NCBI GenBank assembly: GCA_963794215.1
Contig: CAWCCQ010000008.1
Location: 186,001-250,000, forward strand
Length of the DNA stretch: 64,000 bases
Source: DATKRB01 sp963794215
GTDB lineage: Bacteria; Actinomycetota; Acidimicrobiia; Acidimicrobiales; RAAP-2
Direction of reading: 5' to 3'
The notes under the pieces are model-generated. The model saw only the letters and a program-made list of their open reading frames with translations, was not told the origin of the DNA and ran no database searches. A program made the translations under genes and the position numbers. Every line of letters starts with the position of its first letter. The first letter of the stretch is position 1. Shown piece by piece: positions 17,601-25,673 of this stretch.

Positions 17601-18183
17601 ATGAACAGAACCCATCTCGAGTATCTCGCTAGCTCCCGAATGGGCCGATGCCCTGCAGACTGACCTGCTCCCGTGGCTTGAATCGACCATCCAGCTGGGC
17701 GATGACGTGCTGGAGATCGGACCGGGGCCAGGTCTGACCACCGACCTTCTGCGCCACCGCGTGGCGGCCGTCACGGCAGTTGAGATCGACGCCGATCTTG
17801 CCGCCGACCTGAAAGTCCGCCTCGCCGGCACCAATGTCGAGGTCATCTGGGGTGATGGCACCGAATTGCCATTACCCGACGATCGGTTCTCGGCTGCCAC
17901 GTGCTTCTCGATGCTGCACCACATGCCCTCCGACGCGGCGCAAGATCAGCTGTTCGCCGAACTGCACCGAGTGCTGCGACCCGGCGGCAGATTCGTGGCA
18001 GTGGACTCCCTTGACACTGATCGGATTCGCCAAGCCCACATCGACGACACGTTCGTACCGCTCGATCCCGCCACGCTGGAATCCCGACTTCGTGCCGTTG
18101 GCTTTGCCGACATCACGCTCGCTCAGAGCGGAGAGTATCGAGAACGAGGAGACCAGATCCGCGTCACCGCACTCAAGGCGTAG
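17601..18183 (+). CDS. Class I SAM-dependent methyltransferase, frameshifted near its N-terminus
   Basis: Small methyltransferase of an actinobacterial family beginning MNRTHLEYLASS, then (one frame on) EWADALQTDLLPWLESTIQL and DDVLEIGPGPGLTTDLLRHR, motif I. One surplus base in the CCC at ~17635-17637 separates the two frames. Downstream are VTAVEIDADLA (post-I), CFSMLHHMPSD and VLRPGGRFVAVDSL, and the frame ends at 18183. With the indel corrected the protein has about 193 residues and all motifs, so it is either freshly broken or a homopolymer sequence error. A GTG at 17707 could start a truncated product, but that would begin at motif I. Confidence 0.75.
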
Positions 18184-18311
18184 CCACTAACTGCAGCCAG
18201 TACGTCGTTCGAAGACGTTTGGGCTACCTCTCGGGCACGACGACTCCACCAAAGAGGCCGGACCAGATAGTGAGTAGCGCAACTGCATAGACATCCCGCG
18301 GTTGGAAGCTG

Positions 18312-18890
18312 TCAAGCGGCTTGACGGACCTTCGGGTCACTGCGATGCGCCCAGACGGTGGCCTCATCGTAGGCGGTGTGGCGGGTGAGGCCGCCATGCA
18401 AAAGGCCGACGAGACAGTTCCCGAGGGTGCGCAGTGCCTTGGTGGTGGCTATCGCCGGCAGCTCGGTGGGCGTCATAGAAAGCTCGGGCGCCAAGAGACG
18501 CGGTGAGCGCCGCGAAGGCCCATTGGTGGATGGCGTCGGCGAGACGCTGGTTGCGGGCGTGGCGAGCTAACACGACCCGCTTGGTCCCCGATGCCCGGGT
18601 GATGGGAGACGTGCCGGCGTAGTTCTTGCGAGACTTGGCGGTGGCATACCGGTTCGGCTCGTCGCCGAACTCGCCGAGCACCCGGGCGCCGAGGATGGTC
18701 CCCAGACCTGGCAGGGAACGGACCACCACGGCGTCCGGGTGCGACTCAAAACCCGCGTCAAGCTCCTTGGCCAGCGGAGCGATCTGTGCGGCCATGGTGG
18801 CGATCACCCGCACGCTCGCCGAGACCGAAGCCCCCATGGCCGTCGAGATCGCGGCCGGGGCGGCGAGCTGGGGGGAGCGCAGCGTGGCCT
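18312..18890 (-). mobile_element. IS110-family transposase remnant (C-terminal half)
   Basis: Only the C-terminal transposase_20 region survives: LRSPQLAAPAAISTAMGASV leads in, followed by VVRSLPGLGTILGARVLGEF, ATAKSRKNYAGTSPITRASG and YDAHRAAG. The frame then slips near 18448 and the end is read elsewhere as ALRTLGNCLVGLLHGGL then TAYDEATVWAHR. The N-terminal DEDD catalytic half is missing; at ~18890 the sequence switches abruptly to an HxlR regulator. No inverted repeats are expected for IS110, and no complete element is present. Confidence 0.8.
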
Positions 18891-18894
18891 GGAT

Positions 18895-19013
18895 AGCTGG
18901 CGGAAGTAGCGCCGGTCGCCGAACATCAGGTCGCGGAGGATGACCAGCGACCACTTCTCCCCTAGGGCCTCAGTGGCGAGGTTGATCGGGCAGCCTGAAC
19001 GGTGCTCTGGCAT
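18895..19013 (-). pseudogene. HxlR-family regulator, N-terminal fragment truncated by IS110 remnant
   Basis: About 40 residues: MPEHRSGCPINLATEALGEK then WSLVILRDLMFGDRRYFRQL, the invariant opening of HxlR/MarR-like redox or aldehyde-responsive regulators, including the conserved Cys. Directly after FRQL the sequence becomes IS110 transposase, so the wing and C-terminal helix are gone. ATG 19013. It is divergent from the pyridoxamine-oxidase-like gene, which was probably its target. Confidence 0.75.
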
Positions 19014-19110
19014 CAGTTCCTCCGATCCAAGGCCGATTGGAGCTCGCAATCGGTCTTGGTAGTGTCTTCGCAGCGGCTTGCGAGGTGCAACCAGTTGGGA
19101 AGGAGCGTCT

Positions 19111-19619
19111 GTGAATCCGACGACCACGGTCGACCCCGCTACAGTGATCGGAAGGCGATTGCTGTCGGCTGGGACGAGACGCAGAGGTTGCTGGAAGCCG
19201 CCGAGATGTTCTGGATCTGCACGGTGCGTCCCGACGGCCGCCCCCACGTGACCCCGCTTGTCGCGGTGTGGGTCGACGGGGCGGTCCACTTTCACACGGG
19301 CGTCAATGAGCAGAAGTTCGCCAACCTGGGCGACAATCCGCACGTCGTCCTCCTCACCGGCTGCAACCAGTGGGACCGTGGCGTGGATGTCGTGGTGGAG
19401 GGCGATGCGGTAAAGGTCACCGACCCGGCCGCGCTCGGGCGGCTGGCGACGGCGTGGGCGCGCAAGTGGGATGGGCGGTGGCAGCTCACGGTCGGCGGCG
19501 GCGGCTTCCTCCACGACACCACGGACGAAATCGGTAGCGAGGTCTTCTCGGTGGTGCCGACCACGACGTACGCCCACTCGAAGGGTGACCCGTTCGGCCA
19601 GACCAGGCATCGATTCTGA
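19111..19619 (+). CDS. Pyridoxamine 5'-phosphate oxidase-like (FMN/F420) protein, frameshifted at codon ~9
   Basis: Split-barrel flavin/F420-binding protein of about 170 residues. GTG 19111, seven bases after a strong AAGGAG, opens VNPTTTVDP; the rest is in another frame, starting RYSDRKAIAVGWDETQRLLE and continuing EMFWICTVRPDGRPHVTPLV, NLGDNPHVVLLTG, VVVEGDAVKVTDPAALGRL and a terminal TRHRF. One base missing in the C-run at ~19133-19137 joins the two parts into the normal family N-terminus. Family members reduce or oxidise small organic substrates with F420 or FMN. The well-kept ribosome site argues that the gene is functional and the indel recent or an error. Confidence 0.75.
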
Positions 19620-19788
19620 TACCCGAACGTCGGGAGGCTGAGATGCCACTGTCCGAGGTGGTGTCACGCGGTCTGTGGTCACAGGCTCGGGCTCGGATGC
19701 ACGAGCGGGGAGAAAGGACACCGCGTCACCGACGCGACGGGTTCGATAAGTGCGGGCCTTCCACAATTGGCGCGGGAGTAGTTTTCAG

Positions 19789-20343
19789 ATGGCCAGGCTG
19801 ATCTATTCGCCGATCGCGTCGCTCGACGGCTATGTCGAGGACGAGCAGGGTCACTTCGACTGGGCGGCGCCGGACGAGGAGGTGCATGCCTTCGTGAACG
19901 ACCTCGTGCGGCCAATCGGTACCCACCTGTACGGGCGGCGCATGTACGAGACGATGGTCTACTGGGAGACGGTTTCGACCGACGGCGATCATGCGGCCGT
20001 GCCCCGGGAGTTCGCCGAGATCTGGCGGGCGGCCGAGAAGGTTGTCTACTCCCGGACGCTTCACACGGTCTCCAGCGAGCGAACCCGAATCGAGCGCGAG
20101 TTCGACGCCGCGGCGATCAGGCGGCTGAAGGAGAGCTCGCGATCCGACATCACGATCGGCGGGGCGGAACTCGCCGGCCGAGCGATCGCCGAGGGCTTGG
20201 TCGACGAGTGCCATCTCTTCCTCGGGCCGGTGCTGGTGGGCGGTGGCAAGCGCGCCCTGCCCGCCGGGGTCCATGCCGAGCTCGAGCTGTTGGACGAGCG
20301 CTGCTTTGGCAGCGGCGTCGTGCACCTGCACTACCGTTTCTGA
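19789..20343 (+). CDS. RibD C-terminal / dihydrofolate-reductase-like protein
   Basis: Reductase of 184 residues with a DHFR-like fold (RibD_C family), intact from ATG 19789 (GGGAGT ten bases upstream) to TGA. It begins MARLIYSPIASLDGYVEDEQ, the usual first strand and substrate loop, then LYGRRMYETMVYWE and ITIGGAELAGRAIAEGLVDE followed by FLGPVLVGGGKRALP, the NADPH-binding Gly-rich segment. Many such actinobacterial paralogues are not in riboflavin synthesis and have unknown substrates. No riboflavin genes are nearby. One of the few intact genes in the 13-24 kb zone. Confidence 0.85.
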   Translation: MARLIYSPIASLDGYVEDEQGHFDWAAPDEEVHAFVNDLVRPIGTHLYGRRMYETMVYWETVSTDGDHAAVPREFAEIWRAAEKVVYSRTLHTVSSERTRIEREFDAAAIRRLKESSRSDITIGGAELAGRAIAEGLVDECHLFLGPVLVGGGKRALPAGVHAELELLDERCFGSGVVHLHYRF

Positions 20344-20492
20344 GCACGGGAGCACGACGTGGACCGTCGACTCAGGACTTCAACACCCGGATCGTCAAGA
20401 AGTTCCGCTCCAACGGGAGCGGATAACGCACGCCCCGCCCATCTGCAATCCCAGGCACGAACAGGTGTCGTCACGCCCACCGAGTCGACCGG

Positions 20493-21016
20493 TTAGGCAG
20501 GCGTCGGCGCCAGAATTCGGTGAGCTTGCTCGGCAAGAGCTCTGCCTTGTTTGTGACCGGCTCGAGCGGCGGGCGGACGCTGGCTATGCAGCCGAGCGGC
20601 GACGGTGGCGCGCCACTGCGCTGGCCCAGAGCTGCCCGACGCCGCATCCGCTTCGAGCGCCGCCGCACCCATTCTGCGGCGCATGTCGGCCGCATCCTCA
20701 GCCGCACCGATGATTTTGCTCGTGTTCTCCATATGGTTCACCGAAGGCACATTCGGAGCACGTCCCCCGTGGGCTCCGACGGGACCAATCCGTGGCTGGG
20801 GTGCAGCAGCACGGATGTTGGCAAGCAGTTCGTTCGGATGGGTCGCGCTGGTTATTTGGGCCGCGGCCGTCGACCCGGCCGACGTCCCGATGATCAGATC
20901 GGCCTCGGTCACATCCAACCCGGCATCAAACAGACGGCGATGACGCCGATCTCCCACGCATTGCCTGCCGATCCGCCGCCGCCGAGGACCAACGCTCGCT
21001 CACCTGCGACAGGCAC
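20493..21016 (-). pseudogene. Patatin-like phospholipase, frameshifted and truncated
   Basis: The first part (GTG 21016) reads ALVLGGGGSAGNAWEIGVIA, the oxyanion-hole loop of patatins. After a one-base loss near 20945 the next frame continues RLFDAGLDVTEADLIIGTSA followed by GSTAAAQI, containing the nucleophile motif GTSAGS. Family-like sequence continues to EDAADMRRRMGAAALEADAA and RATVAARLHSQR, then ends in unrelated residues. The part that would carry the catalytic Asp is lost, so it should be inactive. It is fused at its 5' side to a hydrolase fragment. Confidence 0.7.
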
Positions 21017-21039
21017 CCGCCTTGTGGCGTCGACCTGCC

Positions 21040-21373
21040 GCTGATCGTGGTCGGACCTCCGCCGGTCGCCGTGCCCTGACACGTCGATCGTGGCGACCGT
21101 AAACCCGTCGCCGGACCCGTTACCCGATCCGTCGCGCACCTCTGCCCGGCGGGCCTGGGAGTCGAGCCTTGGAGCGTACCTCTGCAGGCCTCCGCTGTGG
21201 CCCATTAGTTAGGAGCAGGGCGCGCCGTCGGTCGCCGGCTCTGGCGACCACACCTCGCCGCTGATTTCGCCGAGCGTGAAGGTCCGCTCGGCGATGCCAT
21301 CGGAGGTTTTCGTCGCGGTGAAGCGCAGAATTGAAGAGGGTGTGGTGTTGATCGGAGTCGCGCTTCGCAACAT
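21040..21373 (-). pseudogene. Alpha/beta-hydrolase N-terminal remnant
   Basis: From ATG 21373 the frame gives RFTATKTSDGIAERTFTLGE then ISGEVWSPEP, the start of a family of acyl-peptidase/dienelactone-hydrolase-like esterases. After a TAA and shift at ~21210 it continues as MGHSGGLQRYAPRLDSQARR and GFTVATIDVSGHGDRRRSDH, the oxyanion strand and DxPGHG-type loop. The nucleophile Ser and the rest are missing; at ~21035 the sequence passes directly into the patatin remnant. At least one indel plus a large deletion. Confidence 0.6.
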
Positions 21374-21677
21374 TGGGGCGCTCCCGGTGGCGGCTAGCTC
21401 AGTCGCGCGATCCTGGACTTCAGGGGAGCACCCACTGCGGATACTGCGTTCATGGGTCTCACCTCTTGTCGAGGGATCAAGATCACCAGAAAACCAGCAC
21501 GCCGGCGACCGCCACTTCTCTCGCTATGAGCCGCTTTACCCGCTGAGCCTCGCAATCTGACCACCTCCGGCTCCTCGGCGGGTTGACCACCATCAACGTC
21601 ACTTGCAGCCCGCAAATCAGCGTCATCTGGATCCGCCAGAATGGCGACGAGCCGGTCGGCGGCCACATGAGCCACTA
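21374..21677. other. No recognisable gene
   Basis: Spacer between the hydrolase remnant and the 3' end of the ClpN-domain gene. Several open frames exist on both strands but none shows a family motif or a ribosome site. Confidence 0.4.
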
Positions 21678-22376
21678 TTACCCCAGGCGACAGAACTGGA
21701 ACCAGCGTCGCAGGTCGGCCGACCTCTCCCCTCCTGGTGGCTCGATGTCGAGGCGGGATTTCGACAAAGGGCTGAATCGAATCTGGTGCTTGCAACCGCG
21801 CCCTGCCGGGGAACAGCCCGATCCGGACACCTTCGCTCGAAGTCGTGCATGTCGCTGGGGCCTCAGCTCGTCGGGCGTGACCGCATCCAATCGGCGTCGA
21901 ACCTCCGATGTGTTCACTCCGAGAGCGCCCAGCAGCACCGCCGCAGGATCTGGTGGTTGGAGAGTGAGGATCTGGGCCAGCACCTGCTGGGCCGTGACCT
22001 GGAGCCTCCGACGGTTGGGCTTGGACGCTTCCTCAAGCACTTTCTTTGCCGCGGGCGTGATGCGGAGGCGATCCTTCTGCGCGACGTCTCTGATCCTCGG
22101 CTTCTTCGGCACGGCGCGCATCGGCAGTGGGGGAGCGTCGGCGCCGGACCCCAGGCCCAGGGCACCCAGGGCTTCGTGATCGAGCGACTCAAGAGCCTGG
22201 CGAGCTTGCTGCAGGCTCACGCCCAACACGGCTTCGATCGAGGGATCCTCGAACAAGGCGAGCAAGAGGTGATCGGTGCCATATCGGCGATCACCTCGGC
22301 GACGAGCCTCCTCACCGGCCTGCAGACAGATGGCCCATGCGTGAAGCGTCTCTGGCGCAACGGATTCGGTGGTCAT
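21678..22376 (-). CDS. Clp N-terminal (ClpN) repeat protein without ATPase
   Basis: Stand-alone Clp_N domain protein of 232 residues. The first repeat contains AWAICLQAGEEARRRGDRRY and GTDHLLLALFEDP, the second RLRITPAAKKVLEEASKPNR and VTAQQVLAQILTL followed by AAVLLGALGV, matching the double substrate-binding repeat of ClpA/ClpC. No AAA module follows; the last ~65 residues are Arg/Pro-rich and unconserved. ATG 22376 follows AAGGAG and overlaps the stop of the upstream HTH gene (ATGA). The HTH-plus-ClpN pair suggests a stress or protein-quality regulator/adaptor module; its exact role is not established. Confidence 0.8.
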   Translation of the reverse strand: MTTESVAPETLHAWAICLQAGEEARRRGDRRYGTDHLLLALFEDPSIEAVLGVSLQQARQALESLDHEALGALGLGSGADAPPLPMRAVPKKPRIRDVAQKDRLRITPAAKKVLEEASKPNRRRLQVTAQQVLAQILTLQPPDPAAVLLGALGVNTSEVRRRLDAVTPDELRPQRHARLRAKVSGSGCSPAGRGCKHQIRFSPLSKSRLDIEPPGGERSADLRRWFQFCRLG

Positions 22377-22585
22377 GATGACTCCTTGTTGTATTTGGTG
22401 TGCACGGATTGGCGGGTGACGCCCACGGCGTCTCCGATCTGCTGCCACGACCAGCCCTTTTCCCGGGCCGACGCGACGTGGTTCGCCTCGACCCTCTCAG
22501 CCAGGCGATGGAGCGCCAACGAGGCGCGAAGCCCAATCGCCGGGTCATCCGACGAGAGATTCACGTTGAGTTCTTCGATGTCCAT
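22373..22585 (-). CDS. Small HTH DNA-binding protein coupled to the ClpN gene
   Basis: 70-residue protein from ATG 22585. The helical N-terminus (MDIEELNVNLSSDDPAIGLR then ASLALHRLAERVE) precedes a helix-turn-helix: SAREKGWSWQQIGDAVGVTR followed by QSVHTKY, with the recognition helix around GVTRQSVH. Its stop overlaps the ClpN start, so the two are made together. The promoter ends seven bases before the ATG, so the message should be leaderless. It probably binds the TGTCAGT repeats that cover its own promoter (inference). Family members pair with Clp-like genes in actinobacteria. Confidence 0.8.
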   Translation of the reverse strand: MDIEELNVNLSSDDPAIGLRASLALHRLAERVEANHVASAREKGWSWQQIGDAVGVTRQSVHTKYNKESS

Positions 22586-22588
22586 GTC

Positions 22589-22633
22589 TGTCAGTATGGA
22601 CTGACATCCTGGATTTGTCAACCTAAACTGACA
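22589..22633 (-). promoter_or_regulatory. Strong leaderless promoter with TGTCAGT/ACTGACA operator repeats
   Basis: On the minus strand TTGACA (22621-22616), 17 bases, then CATACT (22598-22593) form a near-consensus promoter whose start would fall at or next to ATG 22585. A perfect inverted repeat TGTCAGT-ATGG-ACTGACA (22589-22606) covers the -10, and a third ACTGACA (22627-22633) lies upstream of the -35. The layout suggests repression by a dimeric protein, most simply the HTH product of the downstream gene. Confidence 0.7.
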
Positions 22634-22970
22634 CTATAGATCGCCACACCGGAGTGCCCCAGATGGCCAGGCACGACCACCAGGGGCAGACTGCTACCGG
22701 CCTGTCCCGGGGGAAAGCAGGGGTGTAGCCGATGTCGCGGCGGCGGTAGCGGAAAGTAGAACGTTCCGGAAACCGGCCCAATGGTGGAAAGTCGAAAGGC
22801 TCGTGAGATACCGAACAGACGCCGTCGTGATCCAGTTCCACTTTGCCGGGCAGCACGCCATGCGAGATCAACTCGAAGGTGATCGCTCCCCCGCCAACCG
22901 GCAGAGCCGCTCCCGCTAGGCCCGCCAGGAAGCGCCGACGTGACCAGGGTGTCATCGTGTGCGAGGGCAT
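22623..22970 (-). pseudogene. Tat-exported esterase, N-terminal fragment
   Basis: The N-terminus has a twin-arginine signal (SRRRFLAGLAGAALPVGGGA). The following ~70 residues resemble the start of secreted alpha/beta-fold esterases (ERSTFRYRRRDIGYTPAFP). After that the frame shifts; the other frame gives FPPGQAGSSLPLVVVPGHLG, the first core strand, then ends. The nucleophile and the rest are missing because the fragment runs into the promoter of the HTH-ClpN operon at ~22630. Truncated and non-functional. Confidence 0.6.
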
Positions 22971-23040
22971 TCACACGTTGAACTGAAGCGGTCCACCCTT
23001 TAGGGAGCGTGGGCGACGGTTGACTGCCACACTGAGCGTC

Positions 23041-23691
23041 GTGGCTCACCCCTATTGGCCGCTGTTTGATCTGCGGATCCGTACTCCGCGCCTCGAACTC
23101 CGCCTACCGACCGACGAGAACCTCTTGCGTCTTGTTGCGCTCACCGACGAAGGCATTCACGACCCAGCGACGATGCCCTTTCTCAATCCTTGGACTGATG
23201 CCCCCGCACCGGTCCGCCACCGAGATTCCTTGCAGTGGTGGTGGCGCAGTCGAGCAAGTTGGAAGCTGGACGACTGGACCTTCACCGGAGCGGTGTTTCT
23301 CGACGGCCTGCCGATTGGCGTGCAAGACCTCATGGCCAAACGGTTCGGTGAGGTGCGCACCGTCGAAACGGGTTCATGGCTCGGGAGGAGGCACCAGGGG
23401 CAAGGATTGGGGAAGGAGATGCGGGCGGCCATCTTGCATCTCGCCTTCGATGGTCTGGGTGCCATTGAGGCATACAGCCGTGCGTTCGAGGACAACCCGG
23501 CGTCGCTCGGAACCTCGCGGGCCTTGGGGTACTCGAACAACGGAACGCACCTGGAGCTTCGACGAGGCCGACCCGCGGTCATGGTCGACCTCCGGCTCGA
23601 CAGGGCGACCTGGTTGGCCGGTCGGAGGGACGACATCGAGGTGACTGGCCTCGAAGGGTGCCTGGAGATGTTCGGCGCTCCTACAACGTGA
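23041..23691 (+). CDS. GNAT-family N-acetyltransferase
   Basis: Acetyl-CoA-dependent acyltransferase of about 216 residues, apparently intact. From GTG 23041 it reads VAHPYWPLFDLRIRTPRLEL, a common opening of this actinobacterial subfamily. The acetyl-CoA loop is GSWLGRRHQGQGLGKEMRAA (Q/RxxGxG/A type) and motif B contains AYSRAFEDNPASLGTSRALG then Y. An in-frame TTG at 23020 is an alternative start. Similar proteins acetylate ribosomal-protein N-termini or small amines; the substrate cannot be told here. Confidence 0.8.
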   Translation: MAHPYWPLFDLRIRTPRLELRLPTDENLLRLVALTDEGIHDPATMPFLNPWTDAPAPVRHRDSLQWWWRSRASWKLDDWTFTGAVFLDGLPIGVQDLMAKRFGEVRTVETGSWLGRRHQGQGLGKEMRAAILHLAFDGLGAIEAYSRAFEDNPASLGTSRALGYSNNGTHLELRRGRPAVMVDLRLDRATWLAGRRDDIEVTGLEGCLEMFGAPTT

Positions 23692-23883
23692 TGCCGAACT
23701 GACCGGGGCCTTCACGCCCTAGTCCGGCTCAAGAACTCGCCCTGGAGGGAACATGCCTCAAGTCCCCGTAATGACCCGAACTCAGGGGTGACGTGGCGAC
23801 GCCGGCGTTCCCTTTCGGCTTTCGGGTCACAGCGCGGACAACAATAAAGAATCGGGGGCCATCGGCCCGCGATTCCTGCCGAC

Positions 23884-24233
23884 ATGGCAGCCTCGCCGTT
23901 CGCCGACCAGTCTTTGGATGGCGCCGCTGCGGTGAACTGTCTCTACTTTGTGGTCGACCCGGTCGTTGCCCGACGCGAAGCCTGGCGGGTGCTGCGCCTG
24001 GCGGGCTGTTCGTGGCCTCGGCTCCAAGCAGGTAGAACGACCCAGAGTTGGAGGATCTCGACCCCGGGTGGGGCGCCCCCTCGCTCTTCGATTCCGAGGA
24101 TGTTCACTCCCTAGTCGCCAAGGTCCTCGGTGACGTTCGAGTTGTCTTATGGGGTGTGGCTGCCTACGTCCTCCCGGACCGTCCTCCAATGACCATCACG
24201 AAGATAGGGGCGCACGTCTGGGCATGCCGCTGA
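23884..24233 (+). pseudogene. SAM-methyltransferase remnant, several frameshifts
   Basis: Pieces in three frames make up the second half of a methyltransferase: MAASPFADQSLDGAAAVNCL then YFVVDP (motif II region) and EAWRVLRLAG in the first, GGLFVASAPSR in the second, and LDPGWGAPSLFDSEDVHSLV with AYVLPDRP in the third. The N-terminal SAM-binding motif I is absent. At least two indels and a truncation show genuine decay. Confidence 0.65.
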
Positions 24234-24335
24234 CCACGCTACGAGGTTTCGAGCGTTGCCTCCACGCGGACCGGCTGGACCCGCGGAGCGATCCGGATCG
24301 CTGGGGCGCCGCGCATCTTCCCAGGGCTCATCGGA

Positions 24336-25408
24336 TCACCTCCATAGTGGCGCGTTGTGCGGTTCTCTTGAAGTACGGCCGCTTTGTTCCCCCAAGCTCG
24401 GAACCCATCTCCACCACTTCACCGTAAAGACCAGGGTCACGATCAGGAAGGTTCCCAGCAAGGCCGGCACTGGTCGGTGAGTAATGCCCGATCTCGATCG
24501 TGGCATCCCACATGACGTGACAGATGATGAACGGCAACAGACGGCGAATCCGCCGGTACATGAGCACCGAGGCGGTTGCCCATAAGACGATTGGGATTAC
24601 TCCAGGTCCGTAGTAGAGGTGATAGGAGACCCGAACAGCTACCGCAACCATGACGACAAGTATGGGCGACCATCCTCGTTGCTCGAGCCGACGCACCAGG
24701 AATCCCAAGACGACCGTCTCTTCCAAGATGCCGGCGACCAGGCTGGCCACGATGCCGAGGATGACGAAGCTGCCCGGCTCGAACGGGGTGGACAACTCGA
24801 AGGTAGGAAGACCCGAGCCGTGGACAATGGCAGGGCCGATCCTTTGAGGAATGGTGTCGACGAGGAACCACACCGGGAGAACCAGGGCGAGATCGGTGCG
24901 TAGTTGGTGACGTCCAAGGCCGATGGAACCCGGACCTTCTCCTGAGCGGGCCAGCAGATAGAAGACGAGTCCAGCCGCGGCCAGTTCGATCACCTGTAGT
25001 GGCGCCGAGAACACGAACGTGACGGCTGGCTCGTTCGGGATGTACAAGACGCCGTGCGAGACCGCGTAGCCGGTGTAGAGGTGCGACACCATGTCGAACA
25101 CCCATGAGGGTGGAGCCCAAGGGAAAAATGGCCACGACGACGATCAGCTCCCAGCCCAAGAAGCGACGAAGCCTGCGGTCGCCGATGGGAGTCGCCGCTT
25201 GCCCTGGTCCTCTGATTCTCCCCTTTGCAGATCGCGGATCTAACCAGGGGCGTCTCCGCGTCGGATCACCCTGGGCGACCAGCTCGGGGGGAGCATTCTC
25301 GGGCGGCGACCCAACCGGAGCGGCTTGGAGCGCGAATGGGTGAACCTGCGGCGGGTACCTCTTCCCGTCAGACGCGAGCCACCAGCCCGCATCTACAGCG
25401 TCGCTCAC
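24336..25408 (-). CDS. CPBP-family intramembrane protease with GWWLASDGK module, two frameshifts
   Basis: Multi-helix membrane protein of the CPBP/Rce1 (CAAX protease-like) family. From GTG 25408 it begins VSDAVDAGWWLASDGKRYPP, a short cytoplasmic module also found in the two following genes, then a Pro-rich linker and the first helix ELIVVVAIFPLGSTLMGV. A missing base near 25100 moves to the frame of FDMVSHLYTGYAVSHGVLY, which holds the catalytic EETVVLGFLVRRLE and the His motif RVSYHLYYGPGVIP then HVMWDA. A second indel near 24485 leads to the last helix (LLGTFLIVTLVFTVKWWRW) and TGA at 24338-24336. With both repaired it is full length. CPBP proteins process prenylated or peptide substrates; the target is unknown. 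Confidence 0.7.
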
Positions 25409-25542
25409 CCGGACCCGCCCTTCGCCGCCGCCACAGCCGGTCGCCACCAGCGTTGTCGATGATAGGTGAGGGGTAGGCGAAGGTGGTAGTGGGCGTTGCT
25501 GCTGGCGCTGGGCTGACGTGGCGCTCCCATCGGTTACCTCAT

Positions 25543-25673
25543 TTCACCCTTGACGTCGTATCATTCCCATCGCTGACTCGGGCATGCGGGTGCCTGGCGG
25601 GAGGAGGCAACGTGAGCGATGTGTCCCAGGGCGCGGGCTGGTGGCTCGCGTCTGACGGGAAGTGGTACCCGCC
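25543..25673 (+). repeat. Promoter-plus-N-terminal-module cassette, copy 1
   Basis: From TTCACCCTT through the start GTG 25612 to the codons of KWYPP this segment is repeated, with substitutions and a 2-bp length difference, at 27372-27504. Shared stretches include TCGTATCATTCCCA, CGCTGACTCG and GTGAGC plus the whole GWWLASDGKWYPP coding part. Duplication thus covers leader, ribosome site and module, not just the protein motif. Confidence 0.75.
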
